DNA from: JBLNDG01 sp050261415
Lineage (GTDB): Bacteria; Bacillota; Clostridia; Lutisporales; Lutisporaceae
Assembly (NCBI GenBank): GCA_050261415.1
Contig: JBLNDG010000222.1
Coordinates: forward strand, 1 to 25,479
Direction: 5' to 3'
DNA length: 25,479 nt
A program made the position numbers and the translations under genes. Numbering within the stretch: position 1 is the first letter of the stretch; each line of letters begins with the position of its first letter. Positions 1 to 6,539 of this stretch are shown piece after piece. The notes below the pieces were generated by a model. That model searched no databases. It was given only the letters and a program-made list of their open reading frames with translations, and was not told where the DNA came from.

Positions 1-1
1 C

Positions 2-739
2 AGCAGAGACCTTGTGGAATATGCGGTGAGCAAGGGGTGGTGCCGCAGCTATGAAGATTTTAAATTCAAAAGCTGTTATGAAAGCAGGCTTTACCCGTAT
101 TTTACAAAGGGAGATGCAAGACAGGCAATAACAGAAGGCTTTCTAAAGAGTAAGGCAGGCTCTCTTGAGATTAGGGATATGAAAAACATCCTCAGGTCCC
201 ATGGCAGAAGGCTGGATGTGGAGAGCTTCAGTGCAGGCAGTATGGAATGCGTGTGCATGCACGGAGGAGGTATTGTTTCAAGCCAGACAACCGGAAGCTT
301 TATAGTCCAACTGACAGGTGGCAAAATAAATATATGGGCAACAGGGAGTTCACTACCTTGCATTTCAGTATACAAACCTATTTGGTTTACCGGTAGCAAT
401 TCAGCTTTTGACGAAGGAAACAGGGAAGAGCTTACCGGTTACTGGAGACGCATGGAAACCCTCCGGAGAATGGCTCTCGATGGAAGAATACAGGAGCTGG
501 ACGAATACTTGATTCTGAGGGACGATTTGGAGGATGAGCTTACAAAAATGGCAGCTGAAGCGGAAACTGGCGAGGATAAGACCAAGGTTACCGAGTATGC
601 CTTCGAAAGTGAGGAAAGACTGGTCGAAAAGACTGTGGCAAATGCATTAAGTGATAATGTGTACCCCAGCCGCATGGCGAATAAAAGAGGCTTGTATTAT
701 AAATGGTACTGGAGAAAGCAGAACAGGATGCTTAAATAG
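2..739 (+). CDS. Secernin-like C69-family peptidase, 3' part only
   Basis: The reading frame is open from the window edge, so the true start lies outside; about 245 residues are visible. The stretch VCMHGGG-x5-QTTGSFIVQL followed by WATGSSLPCISVYKPIWF resembles the central to C-terminal part of secernin / C69 dipeptidase-type proteins (Ntn hydrolases), where a QTTG segment and a TGTS-P-x-S-x-FKP segment recur. The N-terminal catalytic cysteine expected for this fold would lie upstream and cannot be checked. The rest is charged and helical, ending YYKWYWRKQNR. No membrane segment is visible. A strong terminator follows, so this is the last gene of its unit. The family call is by eye; an acyltransferase-type Ntn hydrolase is the main alternative. 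Confidence 0.65.
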   Translation, partial: SRDLVEYAVSKGWCRSYEDFKFKSCYESRLYPYFTKGDARQAITEGFLKSKAGSLEIRDMKNILRSHGRRLDVESFSAGSMECVCMHGGGIVSSQTTGSFIVQLTGGKINIWATGSSLPCISVYKPIWFTGSNSAFDEGNREELTGYWRRMETLRRMALDGRIQELDEYLILRDDLEDELTKMAAEAETGEDKTKVTEYAFESEERLVEKTVANALSDNVYPSRMANKRGLYYKWYWRKQNRMLK

Positions 740-758
740 AATATGAAATAAAGGCAGT

Positions 759-814
759 TTGGGAAAAAGTATCAACGGTATTGTTCCGTGAGGATACTTT
801 TTCCCAATTTTTTT
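759..814 (+). terminator. Rho-independent terminator after the secernin-like gene
   Basis: A perfect 15-bp stem (759-773 with 793-807) carries an inner ACGG/CCGT pairing in its loop (775-778 with 786-789) and is followed by seven T. It lies 20 bases after the stop codon. Confidence 0.9.
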
Positions 815-1088
815 GTATCAAATTATATAACATAATCAGTAATTTTTTCTGTAAAGCCAAGTATAATTTACTGTACAAGTAGCATATGTTTCGCACTATA
901 CATCTTATATTGAATTTATAGAATGCGACGCATTCATCAGGCTATGGGCAATGGGTTCAAGCCGAACTTCGAAGCCCATCCCTGAAATCCTATTGCCTAT
1001 TGCCAATCGCCTATTGCCGCGCACGTTAGTGCGCAACAAATCTTTTTCACGGCATATATTGCCGGAGGTTCTGAAATATCTCAGCCGA
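815..1088. other. Intergenic stretch with clustered palindromes, no gene seen
   Basis: This gap before dhaK holds no convincing reading frame. It contains GAATGCG-A-CGCATTC at 921-935 (7-bp arms), a GC-rich segment with repeated CTATTGCC units (about 990-1018) that partly mirror GGCTATGGGCAATGG at about 940-955, and GCGCAC-GTTA-GTGCGC at 1019-1034. The clustering looks like a REP/MITE-type intergenic repeat or a folded RNA rather than a gene. There is no T-run after the last hairpin, so it is not an ordinary terminator. Confidence 0.45.
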
Positions 1089-1104
1089 TGGCATGATTTA
1101 TGCG
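1089..1104 (+). promoter_or_regulatory. Candidate sigma-54 (-24/-12) promoter of the dha operon
   Basis: TGGCATGATTTATGCG has GG at 1090-1091 and GC at 1102-1103 separated by exactly 10 bases, close to the sigma-54 consensus TGGCAC-N5-TTGCA. It lies 41 bases upstream of the dhaK start, which leaves room for a normal leader and the AGGGAGGT ribosome site. I found no good sigma-A promoter nearer the gene. PTS-type operons in Firmicutes are often sigma-54 dependent, but no activator gene lies in this window. Confidence 0.45.
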
Positions 1105-1145
1105 TATATTCTACTTAAACCAAAAAGAAAAAGGGAGGTCCTATT

Positions 1146-2141
1146 ATGAAGAAAATAATCAACAGGCCGGAAAATGTTGTTGACGAAATGTTAGCAGGGG
1201 TAGTGGCAGCACATCCCAACCATGTTAGGCGCCTGAAGGGCTTAAATGTACTTGTCAGGGCAAATGCACCTACAGAAAAGGTGGCACTCGTCAGCGGAGG
1301 CGGAAGCGGCCATGAACCAACCCACGGCGGATATGTCGGAAAGGGAATGCTTGATGGGGCGGTTGCAGGTGCAGTGTTTACTTCACCGACTCCTGACCAG
1401 GTTTATGAAGCCGTGAAGGCTGTTGACGGAGGAAAAGGCGTACTTCTCGTAATTAAAAACTACACAGGAGATATTTTAAACTTTGAGATGGCTGCTGAAA
1501 TGGCAGAGGCTGAAGGTATAATGGTCGACAAGGTTGTGGTTAATGACGACGTTGCTGTTGAAAACAGCACATGGACATCAGGAAGAAGGGGAATTGCCGG
1601 AACCATTTTCATTCATAAAATAGCCGGTGCAAAAGCAGAAGCAGGTGGGGACCTTGCAGAGGTAAAAAGAGTAGCTGAAAAGGTAATAGTCAATGTACGG
1701 TCAATGGGCATGGCTCTTTCACCATGTACCGTGCCGGCTGCAGGGAAGCCCAGCTTTACACTTGAAGAAAACGAAGTGGAAATAGGTATGGGGATACACG
1801 GAGAACCAGGTACACACAGGGAAGAAATAAGGACAGCCGACGAAATAGCCGATCATCTATTGGATAAGATACTTGCTGATATGCCTGTAAATGCTGATGA
1901 TGAAGTTGCTGTTATGATAAATGGATTGGGCGGAACTCCTTTGATGGAGCTTTACATAGTCAACAGAAGAGTATCGGAAGTACTTTCCTCAAAGGGCGTC
2001 AAGGTTGCGAGGACGTACATGGGAAATTATATGACTTCACTTGAAATGGCCGGATTCTCCATAACACTTTTGAAGCTTGATGCTGAACTCAAGGAGTTAC
2101 TTTTAGCTCCTGCCGATACGCCGGCCCTTGTTCAGGTATAA
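1146..2141 (+). CDS. dhaK: Dihydroxyacetone kinase, DhaK substrate-binding subunit
   Basis: This is the dihydroxyacetone-binding subunit of the PTS-dependent dihydroxyacetone kinase, which with DhaL and DhaM makes dihydroxyacetone phosphate in the cytoplasm using phosphoenolpyruvate-derived phosphate. At 331 residues it has family length. The substrate-site residues fall at the numbers known from E. coli DhaK: GGGSGHEP with His56, NYTGD with Asp109, and GIHGEPG with His218, the residue that binds substrate as a covalent hemiaminal. The start has an AGGGAGGT ribosome site. dhaL follows after 13 bases. The full set of key residues suggests an active enzyme. Confidence 0.97.
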   Translation: MKKIINRPENVVDEMLAGVVAAHPNHVRRLKGLNVLVRANAPTEKVALVSGGGSGHEPTHGGYVGKGMLDGAVAGAVFTSPTPDQVYEAVKAVDGGKGVLLVIKNYTGDILNFEMAAEMAEAEGIMVDKVVVNDDVAVENSTWTSGRRGIAGTIFIHKIAGAKAEAGGDLAEVKRVAEKVIVNVRSMGMALSPCTVPAAGKPSFTLEENEVEIGMGIHGEPGTHREEIRTADEIADHLLDKILADMPVNADDEVAVMINGLGGTPLMELYIVNRRVSEVLSSKGVKVARTYMGNYMTSLEMAGFSITLLKLDAELKELLLAPADTPALVQV

Positions 2142-2154
2142 AGGGGGGAAGTAA

Positions 2155-2793
2155 ATGTACCCCAGTATTTATACGGCAATTGAGGCTATCCGGGAAGCTA
2201 TAAATGAAAATAAGGAACTGCTGACAAACCTTGATGCAGCAATAGGAGATGCAGACCACGGCATTAATATGTCAAGGGGGTTTGACGCAGTACATATAAA
2301 ACTTGCAGAGCCTGGAGAAGAGAACATATCCGCAGTTCTAAAAAAGGTTGGTATGACACTTATCTCAACTGTGGGGGGAGCCTCCGGACCTTTATATGGT
2401 ACTGCATTTCTGAGGGCAGCAAATGCGGCGCAGGGAGCTGAATCTATAACCAGGGATAAGGCGTTTGAAATGTTGAAGGCTGCAGTCCAGGGGATTAAGG
2501 ACAGAGGAAAAGCGGCAGCAGGAGATAAGACAATGCTGGATGCACTTGAACCCGCACAGGAGGCTTTTGCTTTGGGAATAAAAGAGGATAAGGGACTCCT
2601 GGAGTGCCTTAACCTTGCATGCAAAGCCGCTGAGAACGGAGTTGAGTATACCAAGACAATAAAAGCGACAAAGGGCAGAGCTTCATACCTTGGGGAAAGG
2701 AGCATCGGGCACCAGGATCCTGGGGCTACGTCCTCCCATATAATCCTTGAAACGTTGTATAACTATTGCCGGGATGTGTTGCAGGGGGAGTAA
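2155..2793 (+). CDS. dhaL: Dihydroxyacetone kinase, DhaL nucleotide-binding subunit
   Basis: DhaL holds a bound ADP/ATP that cycles phosphate from DhaM to dihydroxyacetone on DhaK. The 212-residue protein has the metal/ADP motif GDADHG (residues 31-36), the TVGGASGPLYGT glycine-rich segment, and the late GRASYLGERSIGHQDPGATS segment typical of the family. The start is preceded by a GGGGGGAAG ribosome site. It ends five bases before the dhaM start, so the three subunits should be made from one transcript in equal amounts. Confidence 0.96.
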   Translation: MYPSIYTAIEAIREAINENKELLTNLDAAIGDADHGINMSRGFDAVHIKLAEPGEENISAVLKKVGMTLISTVGGASGPLYGTAFLRAANAAQGAESITRDKAFEMLKAAVQGIKDRGKAAAGDKTMLDALEPAQEAFALGIKEDKGLLECLNLACKAAENGVEYTKTIKATKGRASYLGERSIGHQDPGATSSHIILETLYNYCRDVLQGE

Positions 2794-2797
2794 TTGT

Positions 2798-3193
2798 ATG
2801 GTTGGTATTGTTATCGTGTCTCACAGCAAGAAAGCAGCTGAAGGTATAAGGGAACTGGCAGTTCAGATGTCGGGAGAAGGGCAGCAGATAATAGCGGCAG
2901 GTGGAGTGGAGGACGGCAGTATAGGGACGGATGCCGTAAAGATAAGGGATGCCATTAAAGAAGCGGATACCGGCGAAGGGGTGTTGGTGATGGTTGACCT
3001 TGGAAGCGCCGTATTGAGTACAAATATGGCAATTGAACTGCTTACCGAAAGCGGCAGCAAAGCAATTGTAAAAATTGCAGATGCACCCGTTTTGGAAGGC
3101 GCCATAAGTGCGGCAGTTCAGGCGTCTATAGGTGACAGCATTGAGGGCGTGGCAGCAGCTGCAGAAGAGGCACGAAGCTTACATAAAGCATAA
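2798..3193 (+). CDS. dhaM: Phosphotransfer subunit DhaM, single EIIA-mannose-type domain
   Basis: DhaM passes phosphate from HPr to the ADP on DhaL. I place the start at the ATG at 2798 (MVGIVIVSHSKKAAEG), just after the dhaL stop, which puts the phosphorylated histidine at residue 9 as in E. coli DhaM; the frame also extends upstream to 2747 inside dhaL, but that would add residues not found in the family. The GGGGGAG at the end of dhaL serves as ribosome site. The product is about 131 residues, so it has only the EIIA-like domain and lacks the HPr-like and EI-like domains fused in E. coli DhaM. The separate HPr gene that follows fits this. Confidence 0.93.
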   Translation: MVGIVIVSHSKKAAEGIRELAVQMSGEGQQIIAAGGVEDGSIGTDAVKIRDAIKEADTGEGVLVMVDLGSAVLSTNMAIELLTESGSKAIVKIADAPVLEGAISAAVQASIGDSIEGVAAAAEEARSLHKA

Positions 3194-3213
3194 TACATTG
3201 GGAGGAGAGCATA

Positions 3214-3480
3214 ATGAAAGAAGCAAGGCTTGTACTTTCAAACGAATTGGGACTGCATGCACGGCCGGCAGCTATGTTTGCGAAGACTGCGGCAAAATAT
3301 AATAGCAGCATCACCCTGAAGGGAAAAAACAGGTCGGCTAATGCGAAAAGCTTATTGGCAATAATGTCTTTAGGGCTTGAAAAAGGAGATGAGATGACTG
3401 TTTCCGCTGAAGGCCCTGATGAAGAAGAGTGTATAAATAGCCTTAAAGCATTGGTTGAGAACAACTTCGATAAAGCTTAG
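3214..3480 (+). CDS. HPr-family phosphocarrier in the dha operon
   Basis: This is an 88-residue PTS phosphocarrier. It shows the active-site motif GLHARPAA with His15 (phosphorylated by enzyme I) and the regulatory-site region NAKSLLAIMSLG with Ser46 (the HPr kinase target in Gram-positive bacteria). Having both residues distinguishes it from Crh, which lacks His15. A GGGAGGAG ribosome site precedes it, and it lies 20 bases after dhaM, so it most likely supplies phosphate to DhaM. It could be a dedicated second HPr or the cell's only one; no enzyme I or HPr kinase gene is in the window, so this cannot be settled here. Confidence 0.93.
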   Translation: MKEARLVLSNELGLHARPAAMFAKTAAKYNSSITLKGKNRSANAKSLLAIMSLGLEKGDEMTVSAEGPDEEECINSLKALVENNFDKA

Positions 3481-3505
3481 CTAAGATTTGGGAGGTGCAA
3501 TTCGG

Positions 3506-4027
3506 TTGGATAAAAAATATAAAATAATATGTCTTATACATGGCGCTTTTGAGGATTTGGAGCTTTGGTATCCGGTTTTAAGGCTCAGGGAAGAGGGAAT
3601 AGCCGTTCATATTGTAGGAGAAAAGGCTAATACTTCATATGTAGGAAAGTATGGTGTACCTGCAGTTTCCGATCTTGGTTTTTCCGATATCAATCCGGAA
3701 GAGTATGATGGGCTGCTTGTACCTGGCGGGTGGGCTCCTGATAAATTGAGAAGATATCCGGAAGTTACAAGGCTGGTCAAATATATGAATGAAAGCGGAA
3801 AACCGATAGGGCAGATATGCCATGCAGGTTGGGTGCTTATATCTGCAGGCATACTAAAAGGAAAGAAAGTTACCAGTACGCCGGGAATAAAGGATGATAT
3901 GACAAATGCAGGCGGGATTTGGATAGATGAGCCTGCGGTTGTAGACGGGAATATTGTGTCGAGCCGCAAACCCCAGGACTTACCGGAGTATATGAAAGCT
4001 TATATAAAGCTGTTGAAGGGTGAATAG
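3506..4027 (+). CDS. DJ-1/PfpI-family protein (class I glutamine-amidotransferase fold)
   Basis: About 173 residues with the DJ-1/PfpI fold. It has an early acidic segment (FEDLELWYP), the LVPGGWAPD loop and the nucleophile-elbow motif GQICHAGW, whose Cys is followed by His as in PfpI-type proteins. I chose the TTG at 3506 because GGGAGGT lies 10 bases upstream; an upstream in-frame TTG at 3488 overlaps that ribosome site. Family members act as deglycases, chaperones or peptidases. Because dihydroxyacetone and related trioses can give rise to methylglyoxal, a protective deglycase or glyoxalase role in this operon is a reasonable inference, but the sequence does not prove it. It is the last gene before a terminator. 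Confidence 0.85.
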   Translation: MDKKYKIICLIHGAFEDLELWYPVLRLREEGIAVHIVGEKANTSYVGKYGVPAVSDLGFSDINPEEYDGLLVPGGWAPDKLRRYPEVTRLVKYMNESGKPIGQICHAGWVLISAGILKGKKVTSTPGIKDDMTNAGGIWIDEPAVVDGNIVSSRKPQDLPEYMKAYIKLLKGE

Positions 4028-4040
4028 GTCAGTTTGAATA

Positions 4041-4102
4041 AAATATTGCTCCATGAATGTACATATCCTCCTGGAGCAATATTTTTCTTGTTTCTTTTTT
4101 GG
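4041..4102 (+). terminator. Rho-independent terminator of the dha operon
   Basis: A perfect 13-bp stem (4041-4053 with 4072-4084) is followed by T-rich sequence. It ends the dhaK to PfpI-family gene unit. Confidence 0.85.
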
Positions 4103-4114
4103 ACAGGTTAATTG

Positions 4115-4123
4115 TGGTATAAT
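4115..4123 (+). promoter_or_regulatory. Extended -10 promoter of the hydroxyacid dehydrogenase gene
   Basis: A consensus TATAAT at 4118-4123 is preceded by TGG, giving an extended -10 (TGn). The -35 region 17 bases upstream is only a T-run, which is tolerated with an extended -10. It lies between the preceding terminator and the start at 4186. Confidence 0.65.
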
Positions 4124-4185
4124 ATTTAAAATAGCAGAGAATCTGAAATCTAAGCAAAATAATATGCATTACAGGAGGTAATACA

Positions 4186-5166
4186 ATGCCGAGACAAAAA
4201 GTATACGTAACAAGAATGATACCAGAGCCTGCACTGGACCTCTTAAGACAGAACTTCGATGTGGAGATAAATCCGGACGATAGGGTACTTACCAGAGAGG
4301 AGCTGCTGGACAAGGTAAGGGGCAGGGATGCTGTGCTATGCCTGCTTACTGATGATATAGATGCTGAAGTACTTGACGCAGCCGGAGCACAATGCAAAAT
4401 ATTCTCAAACTATGCCGTCGGCTTTAATAATGTTAATGTTGAAGAAGCCACCAAGAGAGGAATAATTGTGACAAATACCCCAGGTGTATTGAACGATGCT
4501 ACTGCAGACCTGGCATGGACACTATTGTTCTCGGTATCCCGAAGAATAGTGGAGTCGGACAAATTTGCAAGGGCAGGGAAGTATCAAGGCTGGGGCCCTA
4601 TGCTTTTCCTGGGCAGGGATATAACAGGTAAAAAGCTGGGGGTAGTAGGCTCAGGAAGGATCGGGTATAATTTCGCAAGGAAATCAAAAGGTTTTGATAT
4701 GGAGGTATTATATACAAGCGCTGAAAGAAATCCCAAAATGGAAGAGGAACTGGGAGCCAAATATGTGGATAAGGAGACCCTGCTTAAGGAGTCGGATTTT
4801 ATATCGCTTCATGTGCCGCTTTTGCCATCGACCCATCACTACATAGGGGAAAAGGAATTAAAGCTTATGAAGAAGACAGCAGTGCTGATAAATACTTCAA
4901 GAGGTCCTGTAGTTGATGAAAAAGCACTTGCCAGGGCTTTGAAGGATGGCACAATATGGGGAGCAGGCCTGGACGTGTTCGAAAACGAACCAGCCATTGA
5001 ACCGGAATTGCTGGCATTGGATAACGTTGTGCTGGTTCCGCATATTGCATCGGCAACAATTGAGACCAGAACAAATATGGGGCTCATTGCGGCAAGAAAT
5101 ATTGTAAAGGTTCTGAATGGAGAAAAGCCGGAAACTTGCGTAAACCCTGAGGTTTTATCCAAGTAA
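4186..5166 (+). CDS. D-isomer-specific 2-hydroxyacid dehydrogenase, glyoxylate/hydroxypyruvate reductase type
   Basis: This soluble NAD(P)H-dependent enzyme of 326 residues likely reduces glyoxylate or hydroxypyruvate to glycolate or glycerate. Visible features are the N-terminal substrate domain with SNYAVGFNNVNV, the nucleotide-binding Rossmann motif GVVGSGRIGYNFARK (a GxGxxG variant), the catalytic Arg region INTSRGPVVDE, the GAGLDVFENEP segment with the catalytic Glu, and the late VPHIASAT with the catalytic His. These are ordered as in the GyaR/GRHPR group. AGGAGG lies just upstream of the ATG. It appears to be a single-gene unit with its own promoter and double terminator. Other D-2-hydroxyacids, such as D-lactate, are less likely given the close match to glyoxylate reductases. 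Confidence 0.9.
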   Translation: MPRQKVYVTRMIPEPALDLLRQNFDVEINPDDRVLTREELLDKVRGRDAVLCLLTDDIDAEVLDAAGAQCKIFSNYAVGFNNVNVEEATKRGIIVTNTPGVLNDATADLAWTLLFSVSRRIVESDKFARAGKYQGWGPMLFLGRDITGKKLGVVGSGRIGYNFARKSKGFDMEVLYTSAERNPKMEEELGAKYVDKETLLKESDFISLHVPLLPSTHHYIGEKELKLMKKTAVLINTSRGPVVDEKALARALKDGTIWGAGLDVFENEPAIEPELLALDNVVLVPHIASATIETRTNMGLIAARNIVKVLNGEKPETCVNPEVLSK

Positions 5167-5264
5167 ACGGCAGTCGTATAGCAATATAAGTAAACCATGC
5201 CACAATATTCGGGAAGGAAATTTATATTATCTGTAGAATATTAATCTATATATACTATCAATTA

Positions 5265-5312
5265 TAAAAAGGCTTCCTTGATTGTTACGATGTTTCAATA
5301 GAAGCCTTTTTT
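5265..5312 (+). terminator. Terminator hairpin, copy 1 of a duplicated element
   Basis: AAAAAGGCTTC (5266-5276) pairs with GAAGCCTTTTTT (5301-5312). An inner ATTG/CAAT pairing extends the stem and a T-run follows. The same stem and loop recur at 5371-5417. Confidence 0.8.
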
Positions 5313-5370
5313 ATAACGAGCAGGAGCGTACATTCCACCTTAATTTGCTAAGCTCCGTAAGCGAGTTTCA

Positions 5371-5417
5371 TAAAAGGCTTCCATGGTTGTTACGATGTTT
5401 CAATAGAAGCCTTTTTT
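5371..5417 (+). terminator. Terminator hairpin, copy 2 of a duplicated element
   Basis: AAAAGGCTTC (5372-5381) pairs with GAAGCCTTTTTT (5406-5417). Over about 47 bases it differs from copy 1 by two substitutions and one A, and its inner stem is GTTG/CAAT, so the A-to-G change keeps a G-U pair. Between the copies (5313-5370) I see no gene. Confidence 0.8.
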
Positions 5418-5461
5418 ACTGCCAAGACAACCTTTTATATAAACTAATTTTCGGAAGGTAA

Positions 5462-5489
5462 TTTAACTTTCATATTTGTTATATATAGT
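5462..5489 (+). promoter_or_regulatory. Weak candidate promoter of the sugar-sensing operon
   Basis: TTTAAC (5462-5467) and TATAGT (5484-5489) are separated by 16 bases and lie just upstream of the first sensor gene, after the double terminator. The match to consensus is modest. Confidence 0.35.
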
Positions 5490-5520
5490 ATGAGGCCAAT
5501 TGGGGGGAAACTGCACATCA

Positions 5521-6528
5521 ATGAAAACTGTGAAAAGCTTTGTTTATTTTATCAACAAACATGCAATTCTTATTCTTATGATACTAATTGTCATAACAAG
5601 TGCATTCCTATATTGGATACAGAGGGAAGAAACCAACGTATTCATATCAAAACCAAAATATCATTTTTATTTCGTTGCACAAAATTCTGTCGATCCGTTT
5701 TGGAAGGAAGTAAGGCAGGGAATAGAGAGTGCGTCAAAGATCTACAAGGTAGCGGTAGAGTTTAACGCACCAAGATTCAATAGCCCCCAGGATGAGCTCA
5801 AATACCTGGATATAGCGGTCACGTCCAAGGTCGACGGTATAATAACCCACGTCTCAAGCGGAACTGATTTTACAAAGCTTATTGATAGGGCATACAGCAA
5901 TTCCATACCTGTAGTAACTATCGAAAATGATGACAAGAACAGCAATAGAAGCGCTTTTGTAGGTACAAACAGCTTCCAGCTGGGTAAGGCAGCAGCAGAG
6001 CTGATGATTAAAGCAACAGGAGGCAGGGCTAATATTTCGGTAATTGTAAGTAATGACCTGGAACCGGATACTGCCAGCCAAAACCTCAAGATGAACGGAT
6101 TCCTGAGCACTATCAAGGATTATCCGGAGATGAAGGTAGTAAGCACCTATACCTCAAAAATGGGCATATTAAGCGCGGAGGAGATAACACAGACAATAAT
6201 AGGCAGCCAGGACAACATAAATGCAATATTTACAACAAGCTCTGTCGATACTCTCGGTTCGGCACAGCTCATCGTGGACAGGAACAAGGTCGGAAGCATA
6301 GCTCTCGTAGGCTATGGGGACGCTGAGGATATTCTTAGATATATAAAAAAGGGGATTGTCTACGGAACGGTCATGAGCGATCCGTTTAAGATGGGATATG
6401 AAAGCCTCAAGGCTTTGATTGATATTAAAGAGAAGAACAATGCATCAACCTTCATAGATACCGGAGTTAAAGTGATTACAAAGGAAAACGTGGATGAATA
6501 TGAGCAAAAATCGGGTATGAAAGAGTAG
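5521..6528 (+). CDS. Membrane-anchored sugar-binding protein (RbsB-type, Peripla_BP_4), sensor component
   Basis: A 335-residue protein with one N-terminal membrane segment (about residues 14-33) and then a type I periplasmic-binding fold typical of ribose/galactose-binding proteins: HFYFVAQNSVDPFWKEVRQGIESASK, the VDGIITH segment, the AFVGTNSFQLGKAAAELM hinge region and LVGYGDAEDILRYIKKGIVYGTVMSDPFKMGYESL. There is no lipobox cysteine, so it is anchored by its helix rather than by lipid. The start is the ATG at 5521 behind GGGGGG; an in-frame TTG at 5500 overlaps that site. No transporter permease or ATPase follows. The kinase gene starts 11 bases later, so a sensory role presenting sugar to the kinase is likely. 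The ligand is unknown. Confidence 0.87.
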   Translation: MKTVKSFVYFINKHAILILMILIVITSAFLYWIQREETNVFISKPKYHFYFVAQNSVDPFWKEVRQGIESASKIYKVAVEFNAPRFNSPQDELKYLDIAVTSKVDGIITHVSSGTDFTKLIDRAYSNSIPVVTIENDDKNSNRSAFVGTNSFQLGKAAAELMIKATGGRANISVIVSNDLEPDTASQNLKMNGFLSTIKDYPEMKVVSTYTSKMGILSAEEITQTIIGSQDNINAIFTTSSVDTLGSAQLIVDRNKVGSIALVGYGDAEDILRYIKKGIVYGTVMSDPFKMGYESLKALIDIKEKNNASTFIDTGVKVITKENVDEYEQKSGMKE

Positions 6529-6539
6529 CTGGTGAAGAA

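Noticed and set aside
2169..2705. Open frame of 178 codons on the minus strand
   Set aside because: It lies wholly within dhaL on the opposite strand and shows no coding features.
2747..2797. Upstream extension of dhaM into dhaL
   Set aside because: Using the ATG at 2798 puts the active histidine at residue 9 as in known DhaM; the extension has no ribosome site and no counterpart in the family.
5265..5417. A CRISPR-like repeat pair
   Set aside because: Only two copies 106 bases apart, each a self-contained terminator hairpin with a T-run, and no cas genes; a duplicated terminator explains it better.
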